From the NCBI GenBank assembly GCA_963843285.1, contig CAWJJO010000011.1:99308-163307 (forward strand): a DNA stretch of 64,000 nt, written 5' to 3'. How positions within the stretch are numbered: position 1 is the first letter of the stretch; the number at the start of each line of letters is the position of its first letter. The DNA comes from CAZDDB01 sp963843285 (GTDB taxonomy: Bacteria > Acidobacteriota > HRBIN11 > JAKEFK01). The notes below the pieces were generated by a model. It was given only the letters and a program-made list of their open reading frames with translations, did no database searches and had not been told where the DNA came from. The position numbers and the translations under genes are program-made. Below, one piece after another: positions 1 through 9,493 of this stretch.

Positions 1-1
1 G

Positions 2-157
2 AGTCTGAAGACGTATGTTCCCTCCGGCTGGAAACGCGTTACGATGCAGCAGAGCGGATCGACAAAAGGCTTGCCGGTTCAAGTTGATTTGAATGGCAGC
101 TTTGTTGTTTACTCTGCGCTCCCTAATGCCGGCGTATTGATACTTTCCTCTGACTAG
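2..157 (+). CDS. C-terminal end of an unidentified protein (partial)
   Basis: The frame is open from the left window edge to the TAG at 155-157 and encodes 51 residues ending in VLILSSD. The alternating hydrophobic pattern suggests beta-strands, as in the C-terminal all-beta domain of many secreted glycoside hydrolases, but 51 residues do not identify a family. The next gene starts 50 bases downstream on the same strand. The call rests on frame continuity and beta-rich composition only. Confidence 0.5.
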   Translation, partial: SLKTYVPSGWKRVTMQQSGSTKGLPVQVDLNGSFVVYSALPNAGVLILSSD

Positions 158-207
158 ATCTCAAAGATTGCACGGTTTTGTGAAATCAATATGATTAGCT
201 TCTCTCT

Positions 208-2430
208 ATGAAGAAACATCAAGGATTCGGTACCAGAATCGCGAACTGGGCTCCGTTTGGTCTGGGGCAGACCAAGCCGCACCATTTTCGCGAAATGGCG
301 CAGGTGATGTGGGAGAACCGTGACAACCTTCCGTTTGCATGGCGCATTTTGCTGCACGGTGTTTGTGATGGCTGTTCTCTGGGGCCTTACGGATTGCGCG
401 ATCATACGATTTCCGGAATCCATCTCTGCATGACCCGGTTGCGCATGCTTCGGATAAATACAATGAAGGCACTGGATATCAGCCTCCTGTCCGATATTCA
501 ATCGCTCCGGTCGCTTTCGGGGGAAGAATTGCGCAATCTGGGGCGATTGCCTTATCCCATGATTCGTTACAAGGGAGATAGCGGCTTTCGGCGGATCTCC
601 TGGGAAGAGGCGATCTCCATCAGCGCAAAGCATTTTTGCGAAACGGAGCCGGATCGCATTTCGATCTACACTACATCCCGCGGACTCACCAACGAGGTTT
701 ATTATGTTGCCGGCAAATTTGCCCGGTTACTGGGAACCAACAATATTGACAATGCCGCCCGTCTCTGCCACGCGGCAAGCACAACAGCTTTAAAGCAAAC
801 CGTCGGCGCAGCTGCAGCAACTTGCTCTTATCGCGATTGGATCTGGACCGAGCTGATCGTGCTGGCGGGCGCCAATATTGCAAATAATCAACCTGTTTCT
901 ACAAAGTATCTCTACTATGCGAAGCAACGGGGAGCGCGAATCGCAGTTGTAAACCCCTATCGCGAACCAGGACTTGAAAAGTACTGGGTCCCTTCGATAG
1001 CAAAGAGCGCAATCTTCGGCACGCGCCTGATGGATGAATTCTTCCCGATATGTGTCGGCGGGGATGTCGCTTTTTTCAACGGCGTTTTGAAAATGTTGAT
1101 CGACAACGACTGGCTGGATCAAGAATTCATCCGGGACCACTCGAACGGCTTTGAAGAAGTAAAGCAAGCACTGTCCGGACAGGAATGGGAGACGCTCGAA
1201 AAACATTCCGGTACATCGCGGAGTGAAATGCTCCGATTTGCAAAGTTGTATGCAGGTGTGAAAACAGCCGTTTTTATCTGGAGCATGGGCTTAACCCAGC
1301 ACCGTTTTGGTGTTGAGAATGTGAAGTCGCTGGTAAACGTCGCGCTGGCGCGGGGCATGATCGGACAACCAAACATGGGACTTGTTCCGATACGCGGTCA
1401 CAGTGGAGTGCAGGGAGCTGCGGAAGTCGGCTCCGTCCCGAGCGATTATTTCGCCGGGTTTTCCGTGAATGAGACGAACGCCCGAAAACTGTCTGAAATC
1501 TGGGGCTTCCCCGTTCCTTATGCCACCGGACTTTCCGCCCCTGAAATGATCGATTCGGCGCACGATGAAAAGCTGGATGTCTTCTACATTCTTGGTGGAA
1601 ATTTCCTGGACACGATGCCGGAGCCGATGTATGCGCGCGAAGCTCTGGAGCGTGTTCCGTTGCGAATTCATCAAGACATTATCCTGAATTCCTCCATGTT
1701 TGCGGAGCCAAAGGAAGCAGTGCTTCTGTTCCCGGCGCAGACACGCTATGAACAAAAGGGAGGAGGCACCATCACCAGCACGGAAAGGAGGATCCGGTAT
1801 TCACCGGAGATTCCAGGACCCCGGATCGGTGAAGCCCGTTCGGAATGGGAAATTATTCAGGAACTTGGCCAGCATGTTCTGCCACCCGAAAAACAGAAGC
1901 TTCTTAACTTCGAAAGAGCCCAGGATATCCGGAAGGAAATCAATGCTGTGATTCCCCTGTATGAAGGAATTGTAAATCTGAAAAGAGAAAAGGATTCTTT
2001 TCAATATGGTGGGGCACGCATTTTGAACGAAGGGATTTGTCCGAATTTGCCGGACCAGAAAGCTCGATTCTCAGTGATCACCCCGCAGAATGACATCTTG
2101 AAGCCGGGCGAATTCTATTTGACTACAAGAAGGGGAAAGCAATTCAACAGCATTATCTACGGCCAGGAAGACCCTTTGATCGGCAGCCGCCGGCGGGATG
2201 AAATTTTTCTTTCGCAGGAAGACGCGACTTCTTTGAATCTGAAGGAAGGGGATCGGATCGTTTTGAGTTCTGAAACCGGCAAATACGAAGGGATCTGCCG
2301 GATTGGTCCTTTGCATCCGCGTACGGTACAGGTCTTCTGGCCGGAAGCAAACGTTCTGATTTCCCGTCGCATCGATCCGGCGTCACACGAACCGGATTAC
2401 AATACAATCGTCACGATAGACAAAATGTAG
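208..2430 (+). CDS. FdhF/YdeP-type molybdopterin oxidoreductase
   Basis: A 740-residue protein resembling the catalytic subunit of formate-dehydrogenase-like bis-MGD enzymes, closest in style to YdeP. The N-terminus carries CDGCSLGPYG (Cys53, Cys56) and a third Cys near residue 74, as in the YdeP group, which has an atypical iron-sulfur binding region. Molybdopterin-binding stretches follow (LAGANIANNQP near 220; PNMGLVPIRGHSGVQG near 390), and a C-terminal molydopterin dinucleotide-binding domain contains TTRRGKQFNSI. There is no signal peptide, so it is probably cytoplasmic. Length is normal for YdeP (about 760). The substrate cannot be read from sequence. In E. coli YdeP is linked to acid resistance. 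The TAG stop coincides with the first bases of an inverted-repeat element. Confidence 0.88.
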   Translation: MKKHQGFGTRIANWAPFGLGQTKPHHFREMAQVMWENRDNLPFAWRILLHGVCDGCSLGPYGLRDHTISGIHLCMTRLRMLRINTMKALDISLLSDIQSLRSLSGEELRNLGRLPYPMIRYKGDSGFRRISWEEAISISAKHFCETEPDRISIYTTSRGLTNEVYYVAGKFARLLGTNNIDNAARLCHAASTTALKQTVGAAAATCSYRDWIWTELIVLAGANIANNQPVSTKYLYYAKQRGARIAVVNPYREPGLEKYWVPSIAKSAIFGTRLMDEFFPICVGGDVAFFNGVLKMLIDNDWLDQEFIRDHSNGFEEVKQALSGQEWETLEKHSGTSRSEMLRFAKLYAGVKTAVFIWSMGLTQHRFGVENVKSLVNVALARGMIGQPNMGLVPIRGHSGVQGAAEVGSVPSDYFAGFSVNETNARKLSEIWGFPVPYATGLSAPEMIDSAHDEKLDVFYILGGNFLDTMPEPMYAREALERVPLRIHQDIILNSSMFAEPKEAVLLFPAQTRYEQKGGGTITSTERRIRYSPEIPGPRIGEARSEWEIIQELGQHVLPPEKQKLLNFERAQDIRKEINAVIPLYEGIVNLKREKDSFQYGGARILNEGICPNLPDQKARFSVITPQNDILKPGEFYLTTRRGKQFNSIIYGQEDPLIGSRRRDEIFLSQEDATSLNLKEGDRIVLSSETGKYEGICRIGPLHPRTVQVFWPEANVLISRRIDPASHEPDYNTIVTIDKM

Positions 2431-2504
2431 TGGTTTGTAACGCCCGCGTCTCGCCGGCAGACCTCGAGCTCAGGAGCCCGCGGGACGCGGGCGTTACAAA
2501 CCGT
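2428..2504. repeat. Intergenic inverted-repeat element with 19-bp perfect arms
   Basis: GGTTTGTAACGCCCGCGTC at 2432-2450 is the exact reverse complement of 2484-2502, with 33 bases between. The left end reads TAGTGG and supplies the stop codon of the preceding gene. A related hairpin (arms 50203-50219 and 50262-50278) sits inside the element at 50135-50327. It could act as a transcript hairpin or terminator. It most resembles a REP/MITE-type dispersed repeat. Confidence 0.85.
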
Positions 2505-2511
2505 GGGCATC

Positions 2512-4011
2512 ATGCTGACGAGATCATGGTTGCGGCGGCTCGAACCACCCGATAGTAGCTATGAGATCGCGCGGACAGTCTTTCTGCGATCTCTCGGGTT
2601 CATTTATTTTGTCGCTTTTCTTTCGTTGAATCGTCAGGTCCTTGCTCTGATTGGCGCAGACGGAATTCTTCCCGCAAAGTTGTTTCTGGACCGCGTCCAT
2701 CAAGCGATGGAAAGCTCCACCTTCGACTGCTTTCTTCAACTCCCGTCACTGTTCTGGCTGAACCGCGATGACGCATTCTTGCTGGCATGTTCGTATGCCG
2801 GTTTGATCCTCTCCATCCTCATCATGCTTGGCGCAACCAACGCGCTGCTCATGCTTGCGCAGTGGTTTTTGTATCTTTCGTTTGTTCAAATCGGACAGAT
2901 CTTCTACGGATACGGATGGGAATCCATGACCTTGGAGGCAGGATTTCTGGCGATCTTTTTGTGCCCGGTCAGCAGCATTGGCCCGTTTCCTCAACATCAT
3001 CCGGCGCCGAAAGTGATCTTCTGGTTTTATCGATGGATGCTGTTTCGGGTGATGTTCGGCGCGGGAATGATCAAGATCCGCGGCGACGAATGCTGGCGCA
3101 ATCTAACGTGTCTGGTTTATCACTACGAAACGCAGCCGATCCCGAATCCACTTAGCTGGTATCTGCATCAAATGCCAGTCTGGTTTCATCAAGGAGGATG
3201 TTTATTCAATCACTTCGTGGAGCTGATTGTGCCCTGGTTTTATTTTGCCCCGCGGCGGTTGAGACACATTGCGGGTCTGTTTACGATCGTGTTTCAAACG
3301 ATTCTGATTCTGAGCGGCAACCTCTCGTTTTTGAATTGGCTCACGATTGTGATTGCCATTCCTTGTTTTGATGATGCCGCGTTTTCCCGGATCGGTTTCC
3401 GGATCAGACCGCGGCCCGGCGCCGCTTCTGCCAGCAGGAAGTATATGCTGGCTGCGCTTTCGCTATTGCTGATTTGGCTGAGCACAGAGCCGGCGCGTAA
3501 TATGATGTCTTCCGGACAGGTGATGAACACATCATTTGACCGTTTGTATATTCTGAACACATACGGCGCGTTTGGCTCGGTGACCCGCACGCGTTACGAG
3601 ATCATCATTGAGGGATCGGACGATGCGGTTCACTGGAAGGAGTATGAGTTTCTGGCAAAGCCGGGAGATCCGAAACGGGCTCCACCCTGGATTGCTCCGT
3701 ATCAAAGCAGGATCGACTGGCAAATGTGGTTTGCCGCCATGTCGGATTATCAGAACAATCCTTGGTTTGTGCATTTTGTGTACAAACTCCTGGTTGGCGA
3801 TCACGCGGTTCTCAATCTGTTAAAGACGAATCCGTTTCCAACAGCTCCTCCCCGACTGATCCGCGCCGACCTATACGAGTATCATTTTTCAAAGGATCAT
3901 GCGGGTGGGGCATGGTGGAACCGAAAGCGGGTTGGCACGTATCTCCGGACGGTTTGGAAGGATTCCCCGGATTTGCAATACTATTTGCGCGAATATGGCT
4001 GGATACGTTAA
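2512..4011 (+). CDS. Lipase maturation factor-like membrane protein
   Basis: About 499 residues from the ATG at 2512. An upstream GTG at 2503 falls inside the repeat element and is less likely. The N-terminal half has multiple hydrophobic spans. The C-terminal half is soluble and contains GSVTRTRYEIIIEGS, KEYEF.AKPGDP, and IDWQMWFAAM, all typical of the LMF family (eukaryotic LMF1/LMF2 and bacterial relatives). In vertebrates LMF1 assists folding of dimeric lipases in the ER; bacterial members have no established role. It follows the oxidoreductase across a hairpin element, so cotranscription is uncertain. The family call is confident and the function open. Confidence 0.85.
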   Translation: MLTRSWLRRLEPPDSSYEIARTVFLRSLGFIYFVAFLSLNRQVLALIGADGILPAKLFLDRVHQAMESSTFDCFLQLPSLFWLNRDDAFLLACSYAGLILSILIMLGATNALLMLAQWFLYLSFVQIGQIFYGYGWESMTLEAGFLAIFLCPVSSIGPFPQHHPAPKVIFWFYRWMLFRVMFGAGMIKIRGDECWRNLTCLVYHYETQPIPNPLSWYLHQMPVWFHQGGCLFNHFVELIVPWFYFAPRRLRHIAGLFTIVFQTILILSGNLSFLNWLTIVIAIPCFDDAAFSRIGFRIRPRPGAASASRKYMLAALSLLLIWLSTEPARNMMSSGQVMNTSFDRLYILNTYGAFGSVTRTRYEIIIEGSDDAVHWKEYEFLAKPGDPKRAPPWIAPYQSRIDWQMWFAAMSDYQNNPWFVHFVYKLLVGDHAVLNLLKTNPFPTAPPRLIRADLYEYHFSKDHAGGAWWNRKRVGTYLRTVWKDSPDLQYYLREYGWIR

Positions 4012-4063
4012 CCGGGGCGAATCGCAGGCCAAATTCCACGATGTATAATGCTTCCTGAGTCAT

Positions 4064-4360
4064 ATGGCAAAAAAGAATTTGCAGATTGTTTCCGCGGAGC
4101 TTCTGATCGAGCTCAAGAAGGATGCTGCGTACAAATCATTTGTGGATCGCCAGGAACTTTTTAAGCAGATAGGTCTGGAGATCGCGAGGGTGCGCAAAGC
4201 AAAGAAGTTATCTGTGGATCAACTAGCGAAGAAGCTCGACAAGCCGGCGACTGCTGTTTCCAGAATGGAAAAAGGCGAGTACAAGGCATACACGTTAAGA
4301 ATATTGATGGAGCTGGCTCAAGCCCTTGGTGTTAGAATGAAGATCCTGTTCGAACAGTAG
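4064..4360 (+). CDS. XRE-family helix-turn-helix regulator
   Basis: A 98-residue protein. The C-terminal half is a classic XRE (HTH_3) domain: LSVDQLAKKLDKPATAVSRM with EKG.YKAYTLRILMELAQALG. This architecture is common in HigA-like antitoxins, but no RelE/HigB-like toxin is adjacent: upstream is the membrane protein gene and downstream an opposite-strand remnant. It may be a solitary regulator or an orphaned antitoxin. Start is the ATG at 4064. Confidence 0.8.
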   Translation: MAKKNLQIVSAELLIELKKDAAYKSFVDRQELFKQIGLEIARVRKAKKLSVDQLAKKLDKPATAVSRMEKGEYKAYTLRILMELAQALGVRMKILFEQ

Positions 4361-4371
4361 CGACAATCAGA

Positions 4372-4694
4372 TCAGCTACCCGAAGTCAGCCAATCCGCGA
4401 TCTTAAGAAGGGTATGACTTTGCATGGCTGAACGTTCTGTTTCCCCTTTGCCTCCGGTCTGAAGTTTTGAAACAAAACGGACCGGCAATTGTTTTCCAGT
4501 GTTGGATTCAAATCGTTGTTTTGCATCGCCACAATTAAGTGCAGCCAGTCCAGCGCTCCAGTGTGGGCCGGATCCCGTAAAAGCATGGTTCTGAAAAATT
4601 CCTCCGCTTCCCTGTATACCAGCCGCATCTGGAACGAACCAAAGCAAGAACGGTGCCAGAAGTGAGATCGTCTATGAGATTCGTCCGGTGGCAA
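4372..4694 (-). pseudogene. Possible decayed TPR-protein remnant
   Basis: Two overlapping minus-strand frames share a stretch like a tetratricopeptide unit (YREAEEFFRTMLLRDPAHTG). Neither frame has a convincing start, and the sequence changes frame. Kinases in this window end in TPR repeats, so this could be the broken tail of a similar gene. Weak evidence; the rest of 4361-4753 holds nothing else I recognise. Confidence 0.3.
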
Positions 4695-4753
4695 ATGACT
4701 TCATGAAATGATGAACGACTTCAGCATTTCGTGAAATTCTGGGGAAAGTGCTT

Positions 4754-7444
4754 TTACTTTTTCAGCAAGGCGGGCCAGTTCAGCACCACATTGATTGGCG
4801 TCTCGGATGTCAGCTTCGCGAGATTTTCCAGCAAGAAACGCTGACCGTCTGCAGTCACCGTGTACTGGCTTCGTTCACTGCTTGCAATCGGATTGTAGCC
4901 GAAGTGAGTTTGAAAAAGAGGAGTGGGCACTCCCGGTTCAAATCCTGCGGTCATAGTTACGGGTACTGACATTAACCTTCCATCCGAGGCAAGATAAAAC
5001 AATTCCTTTTGATCCCGTCGCCAGGTCGGCTGATCGCCTCCCGCAGTGGAGATTTGCCGCTTGGTTCCCGTCACAATTGGAAAACTCTGGACATACACTT
5101 CCGGTCTGCCCGTTTCATCTGAAGCGTATGCAACCCATTTTCCATCAGGCGAGAATTGAGAATGCGCTTCGTTGAATTCAGTTGCGAGATAAGGGAAAGG
5201 CTTCTGGTCCCCTGAGAGCGGTAAGATCCAGAGGTCACTATTCGTTTTCGGGAGAATCTCTTCATAGATAATGAAACGTCCATCCGAAGACCAGGCGTTT
5301 GCCTGCTTGTAGTTTTCCGAGTGGAAGATCAGTTTTTCATCACCCGCCCCGATGGCAGGCTTTTCATACAGATCGAACGGACCATTTCTATTGGAGTTGA
5401 AGATCAATTTTGTTCCATCGGGAGACCAGATCGCACCCGTATCCGTAGCCGGATTCGAAGTCAGGCGTGAAAAAGTTCCGCGGGTGAGTTCCACGGACCA
5501 GACATCGTACCCTCCCGTTGTTGCTTCCGGAATACCAACGGACATCGTTTTTTGATCGGGCGATAGATTCGCCATAAAGTAGGTACCGGGTCGTTCAAGT
5601 CTCTCGAGCTCTTTGCCTGTACGATCGACCCAGACCATCTGGTTCTCCAAACTCCCCGAATTCATGTAAATGAGCTTATGGCTGTCCGATAAAGAGAATG
5701 AAGCAGTGGATAGGGGAGCGTCTACATCCAGGTCCTGGGCCAAAACAGTCGGTTCACCAGTCATTTGTAGAGTTGTTGGATTGAAGGCTACCGACATCAA
5801 ATTCGTTTCCCGTACAAAAAACAGATAGCCTGGAGCGGCAAAGATAGCTTTTGTCGAGTCCGCAAGAATGCGCTTTCTTTCTTTTGAATCAAGACTTCCC
5901 AGATAAACACCGCGGGTTTCCGCGTTGCCGCTTCGCAAAGTAAACAGAAAATGCTTACCGTCAGGAAGGAAGCTCGGCCAGCGGTGGGAACTCTCCTGAT
6001 GTGCTTTATCGATGGTTGTAACAGGAGTTGATGGAACGCCTTCGGACGCCGATATCAGAACGATTCCTGCATTCACGGAGGGCGTGAACAGAATCTTGCC
6101 ATCACGATTCCAGGCTCCGCCGCGGCCCTGGGGCGCATCACAAATCGTCTGCGCTGGTCCACCTGCGATATCGATCTTTTTCATCCTGCCTTGCGCAAAA
6201 AATCCAACGAAGCGGCTATCAGGGGACCAGAATGGATATGCGGCATCGTCACTTCCTGCAAGTTCGTGTGCGTCGGTCGAATCCAGAGAGCGGAGCCAGA
6301 GTGAGGTCCGTCCCTGTTTATCTGTTACAGCAAAGGCCACCTTGTCACCATCCGGTGAAATTGCGAGAGAACCGGGAGCACCGATGGTTGTATTTTCCGG
6401 CAGTTGAAAAGAGAGTCTCAACAGTTCCGGTTCGCTGACGGCGCCGGTATGCATTCGATAGTAACGGTAGAACGAAAAACCAAGCGCGATCGTAGTTAGA
6501 AGAAAAAGTCCGGAAAGTATCCAGCTCAGAGAAACGTGAAATTTTCGCGCCGCAATTGCAGGCGCGGTCATTCTGCTTTGTGAGGTTTGTTCTGATATCC
6601 AGCGAAGCTCACTGGCCACATCGTGGGCGCTTTGCCACCGTTCTTCCGGATCTTTCGCAAGACACTTTTGAATTACATGATCCAGCGCAGGTGGAGCCAG
6701 CGGTTGAACGGAAGAAACCGGGGCAGGCTGCGCAGTGAGGATGGCGGACATCAGGCCCGCTTTGCTGTCGGCTGCGAAAGTTCTCCGGCCGGTGGTCATT
6801 TCGTACAACACTTCGCCGAGCGCAAAAATATCCGTCCGTTCATCTGCGGCTTTTCCTTCTACCTGCTCCGGCGACATGTACTGAACTGTTCCCAGAATGA
6901 CCCCATCTTCAGTCAGCGGCCCCAAATTGGTTTGTGCCTTTGAATCGGCACCTTCGTTCGGCTTCCACTCACTTAATTTAGCGAGACCAAAATCCAGAAG
7001 TTTCGCGCCGGATTTCGTCAAGATGATGTTTCCCGGCTTCAAGTCACGATGAACGATTCCCTGTCTGTGCGCTTTGTCCAGCGCTTCCGCAATCTGAACA
7101 CCGTAACGGAGCACCTGTTCCGGAGGGAGCGCGCCTTTGTCGATGCGGCGGGAAAGTGTATCCCCTTCCAGATATTCCATCACAATATAGTCGGTCCCTT
7201 CCTGATGACCGATGTCATAGAGCGAACAAATGTTGGAGTGAGAAAGACTGGAAATGGCGCGCGCTTCCCGTTCGAAACGCTGCTTCAACTGCGCATTCTG
7301 GGAAAGATGGGAGGGCAGAATCTTGATGGCAACGGTGCGGTCCAGACGCGTGTCTTTCGCCTTGTAAACTTCGCCCATTCCACCCGCTCCAATCACGGAA
7401 AGGATTTCAAACGGCCCGAGACGTGTTCCGGCAGCCAGTGACAT
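4754..7444 (-). CDS. Ser/Thr protein kinase with C-terminal TolB/PD40 beta-propeller
   Basis: An 896-residue Hanks-type kinase. The P-loop is GAGGMGEVY (about 19-27), with catalytic Lys41, HRDLKPGN (132-139) and DFG (151-153), so the kinase should be active. A single membrane span lies near 308-330. It is followed by an extracytoplasmic region of repeated SPDG/WSPD motifs (for example SPDGDKVAFA, WSPDSRFVGFF, WSPDGTKLIF), which mark PD40/TolB-type propeller blades. The layout implies a cytoplasmic kinase coupled to an external sensing or protein-binding propeller. This architecture is strongly expanded in Acidobacteriota. It is transcribed away from the sigma-factor cluster, with paired hairpins in the intergenic region. 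Confidence 0.93.
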   Translation of the reverse strand: MSLAAGTRLGPFEILSVIGAGGMGEVYKAKDTRLDRTVAIKILPSHLSQNAQLKQRFEREARAISSLSHSNICSLYDIGHQEGTDYIVMEYLEGDTLSRRIDKGALPPEQVLRYGVQIAEALDKAHRQGIVHRDLKPGNIILTKSGAKLLDFGLAKLSEWKPNEGADSKAQTNLGPLTEDGVILGTVQYMSPEQVEGKAADERTDIFALGEVLYEMTTGRRTFAADSKAGLMSAILTAQPAPVSSVQPLAPPALDHVIQKCLAKDPEERWQSAHDVASELRWISEQTSQSRMTAPAIAARKFHVSLSWILSGLFLLTTIALGFSFYRYYRMHTGAVSEPELLRLSFQLPENTTIGAPGSLAISPDGDKVAFAVTDKQGRTSLWLRSLDSTDAHELAGSDDAAYPFWSPDSRFVGFFAQGRMKKIDIAGGPAQTICDAPQGRGGAWNRDGKILFTPSVNAGIVLISASEGVPSTPVTTIDKAHQESSHRWPSFLPDGKHFLFTLRSGNAETRGVYLGSLDSKERKRILADSTKAIFAAPGYLFFVRETNLMSVAFNPTTLQMTGEPTVLAQDLDVDAPLSTASFSLSDSHKLIYMNSGSLENQMVWVDRTGKELERLERPGTYFMANLSPDQKTMSVGIPEATTGGYDVWSVELTRGTFSRLTSNPATDTGAIWSPDGTKLIFNSNRNGPFDLYEKPAIGAGDEKLIFHSENYKQANAWSSDGRFIIYEEILPKTNSDLWILPLSGDQKPFPYLATEFNEAHSQFSPDGKWVAYASDETGRPEVYVQSFPIVTGTKRQISTAGGDQPTWRRDQKELFYLASDGRLMSVPVTMTAGFEPGVPTPLFQTHFGYNPIASSERSQYTVTADGQRFLLENLAKLTSETPINVVLNWPALLKK

Positions 7445-7488
7445 AGCGCATTATTTGATCATAAATTTGAGCCGACTGGAAGTGGAGC

Positions 7489-7533
7489 GCAGGCCTCTCG
7501 CCTGCATTATGGGTCGCAGGCCTCCCGGCCTGC
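7489..7533. repeat. Tandem pair of GCAGGC hairpins
   Basis: Two copies of a short palindrome: GCAGGC at 7489-7494 with GCCTGC at 7500-7505, then GCAGGCC at 7516-7522 with GGCCTGC at 7527-7533. The copies share CGCAGGCCTC. They lie between divergently transcribed kinase and sigma-factor genes, so they are not an ordinary shared terminator and more likely a REP-type repeat. Confidence 0.7.
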
Positions 7534-7573
7534 CTCGATTTGACAAAAACAATGTTGGGAAACAAGCTTTGAC

Positions 7574-8836
7574 ATGATGAACAAAGAAGTGGAAAACGGC
7601 GCCGGTGTTGCGCAGGAGATGGTGGAGGCAGTTTACAGTTCCGAATCGCGGCGGGTGCTTGCGACTCTGATCCGTCTCCTGGGTGATTTCGATCTCGCCG
7701 AGGACGCGCTACATGACGCCTTTACGGCTGCATTGCAGCAATGGCCGCGGGATGGTGTGCCTTCAAATCCGCGGGCATGGCTCGTTTCGGCCGGACGCTT
7801 CAAAGCCATTGATGCTCTGCGGCGGCGCGCCCGATTTGACGCATCGCTCAAATCTCTCGCAGAGAGACTCGATACTGCAAGCGAAGATTTTTCGGAATGG
7901 AAGGATGAAGGCGTGGAAGATGATCGTTTGCGGTTGATTTTTACATGTTGCCATCCGGCGCTTCCACCGGATGCGCGAATCGCGCTGACATTGCGCGAAG
8001 TATGCGGACTCACGACAGAGGAGATCGCGCATGCATTTCTGATAGCGCCTGCGACGGTTGCGCAGCGGATCGTGCGCGCCAAGGCCAAGATCCGCGATGC
8101 TCGCATTCCATATCAAGTTCCATCCCGGGACGATCTTCCAGACAGGCTGGATACCGTGTTGCAAGTAATTTATCTGGTCTTTAACGAAGGCTACTATGCA
8201 TCCTCCGGCGCATTACTTACGCGAGCCGATTTGTCGGACGAGGCGATCCGGTTAGGGAGACTGCTGATCGAGTTGTTACCAGAGCCGGAAGTAACTGGAC
8301 TTCTGGCGCTGATGCTGCTTCATGAATCGCGGAGAGTCGCGCGTACCTCGCCTGCGGGAGATGTGATTTTGTTGGACGAACAGGACCGTTCGCTATGGAA
8401 CCGGAAACTAATCGCGGAAGGATCGGCGTTGGTCGAACGCGCTTTGTTGTCGCGCAGATTTGGTCCGTTCACGCTCCAGGCTGCGATCGCGGCAGTGCAT
8501 GCTGAGGCGCCAGATGCTTCTGCAACCGACTGGCATCAAATCGTAGCACTTTACGATGTACTTCTGCGGGCGGAACCATCTCCCGTGGTTGAACTCAACC
8601 GGGCTGTGGCCGTGGCCATGCGCGACGGACCTGCGGCAGGCCTTGCTCTAATCGATACGATTCTGTCCCGCGGAGAGTTGTCCGACTACCGGCTGGCGCA
8701 TTCGGCGCGAGCGGAATTGTGCCGAAGGCTTGGTCGAAACGACGAAGCCCGTACTTCCTTTGAACGCGCGCTCAGCCTGACACAGCAAGAACCCGAACGC
8801 CGCTTTCTCGAACGACGTCTGCGTGAACTGCGTTAG
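7574..8836 (+). CDS. ECF42-type RNA polymerase sigma factor
   Basis: A 420-residue protein. Sigma region 2 lies near residues 10-80 (RLLGDFDLAEDALHDAF, RAWLVSAGRFKAIDALRR). Region 4 lies near 130-180 (ALTLREVCGLTTEEIAHAF, APATVAQRIVRAK). The long C-terminal extension with VFNEGYYASSG and helical TPR-like repeats (LNRAVAVAMRDGPAAGL) is the DUF6596/ECF42 signature. ECF42 sigma factors have no classical anti-sigma factor and are typically encoded with DGPF/YCII proteins, which is what follows here. The C-terminal extension is thought to replace anti-sigma control. The TAG stop at 8834-8836 coincides with the end of a MITE-like element. Confidence 0.92.
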   Translation: MMNKEVENGAGVAQEMVEAVYSSESRRVLATLIRLLGDFDLAEDALHDAFTAALQQWPRDGVPSNPRAWLVSAGRFKAIDALRRRARFDASLKSLAERLDTASEDFSEWKDEGVEDDRLRLIFTCCHPALPPDARIALTLREVCGLTTEEIAHAFLIAPATVAQRIVRAKAKIRDARIPYQVPSRDDLPDRLDTVLQVIYLVFNEGYYASSGALLTRADLSDEAIRLGRLLIELLPEPEVTGLLALMLLHESRRVARTSPAGDVILLDEQDRSLWNRKLIAEGSALVERALLSRRFGPFTLQAAIAAVHAEAPDASATDWHQIVALYDVLLRAEPSPVVELNRAVAVAMRDGPAAGLALIDTILSRGELSDYRLAHSARAELCRRLGRNDEARTSFERALSLTQQEPERRFLERRLRELR

Positions 8837-8952
8837 TGTACTGTGACAGGATTCTCCCCCATTATGAAGGGGGGAGTTAGAGGGGGGTTGTCCCGGCCTC
8901 CCCCTTAATCAGGGGGAGGGATCGTTTGTCAAGTCACTGTTACAGTACACTG
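8834..8952. repeat. MITE-like element with 15-bp terminal inverted repeats
   Basis: AGTGTACTGTGACAG (8835-8849) pairs with CTGTTACAGTACACT (8937-8951) at 14 of 15 positions. The interior has further C-run and G-run inverted repeats around 8865 and 8905-8920. There is no coding capacity. The termini resemble those of the element at 50135-50327 (TAGTGGACTGTAACA). It separates the sigma factor from its YCII partner genes. Confidence 0.85.
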
Positions 8953-9045
8953 AATTTTGGAATTGCTGAGGATCCGACGGCGTTGTCGATTTGTAACTAG
9001 AGTAAACGACCATTTAATGTGAACCGCACATTCCACGGAGGGAAC

Positions 9046-9414
9046 ATGAAGTATTTGTGCCTGGTCTACAGTGAAGAAAAGATTCTAAAAGCACAGTCCA
9101 AGAATGAATCAGACAGCTTCATCGATGAACATCTGGATTTACGTGACGAGCTTGAAAAGAGCGGCCACTCGATTCAGGCGGAAGCACTTCAATCCGTTCA
9201 AAACGCTGCAACCATACGCGTCAGAAACGGTAAAGTTTCAATCACAGACGGTCCTTTCGCGGAAACCAAGGAACAACTGACTGGATTTTACTACGTCAAT
9301 GCCAGGGACCTGAACGAGGCCATTCAAATTGCCGCGAAAATTCCGGCGGCGCGAATCGGGAGCGTTGAAGTACGGCCGATCAGAGATCTTGTCGCGGAAA
9401 GGAGTTCGGGTTAG
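9046..9414 (+). CDS. YCII/DGPF-domain protein
   Basis: About 122 residues from the ATG at 9046, which follows a GGAGGG ribosome site at 9037-9042; a longer GTG start at 9019 is less likely. It contains MKYLCLVYSEE at the N-terminus and the diagnostic TDGPFAETKEQLTGFY. DGPF proteins are ferredoxin-like alpha/beta folds related to YciI, and they are the standard genomic partners of ECF42 sigma factors. Their biochemical role is unknown. It is about 60 percent alike by eye to the next gene, suggesting tandem duplication. Confidence 0.9.
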   Translation: MKYLCLVYSEEKILKAQSKNESDSFIDEHLDLRDELEKSGHSIQAEALQSVQNAATIRVRNGKVSITDGPFAETKEQLTGFYYVNARDLNEAIQIAAKIPAARIGSVEVRPIRDLVAERSSG

Positions 9415-9493
9415 ATGCGCGAGACTATGTCGATTTTCGACTCTGCGCAACGACTATCCAATGAACAAGAAACAATTCACTAACAGGAGAAAA

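Noticed and set aside
8850..8936. Rho-independent terminator for the sigma gene
   Set aside because: The C- and G-run hairpins are parts of a terminal-inverted-repeat element and lack a following T-run.
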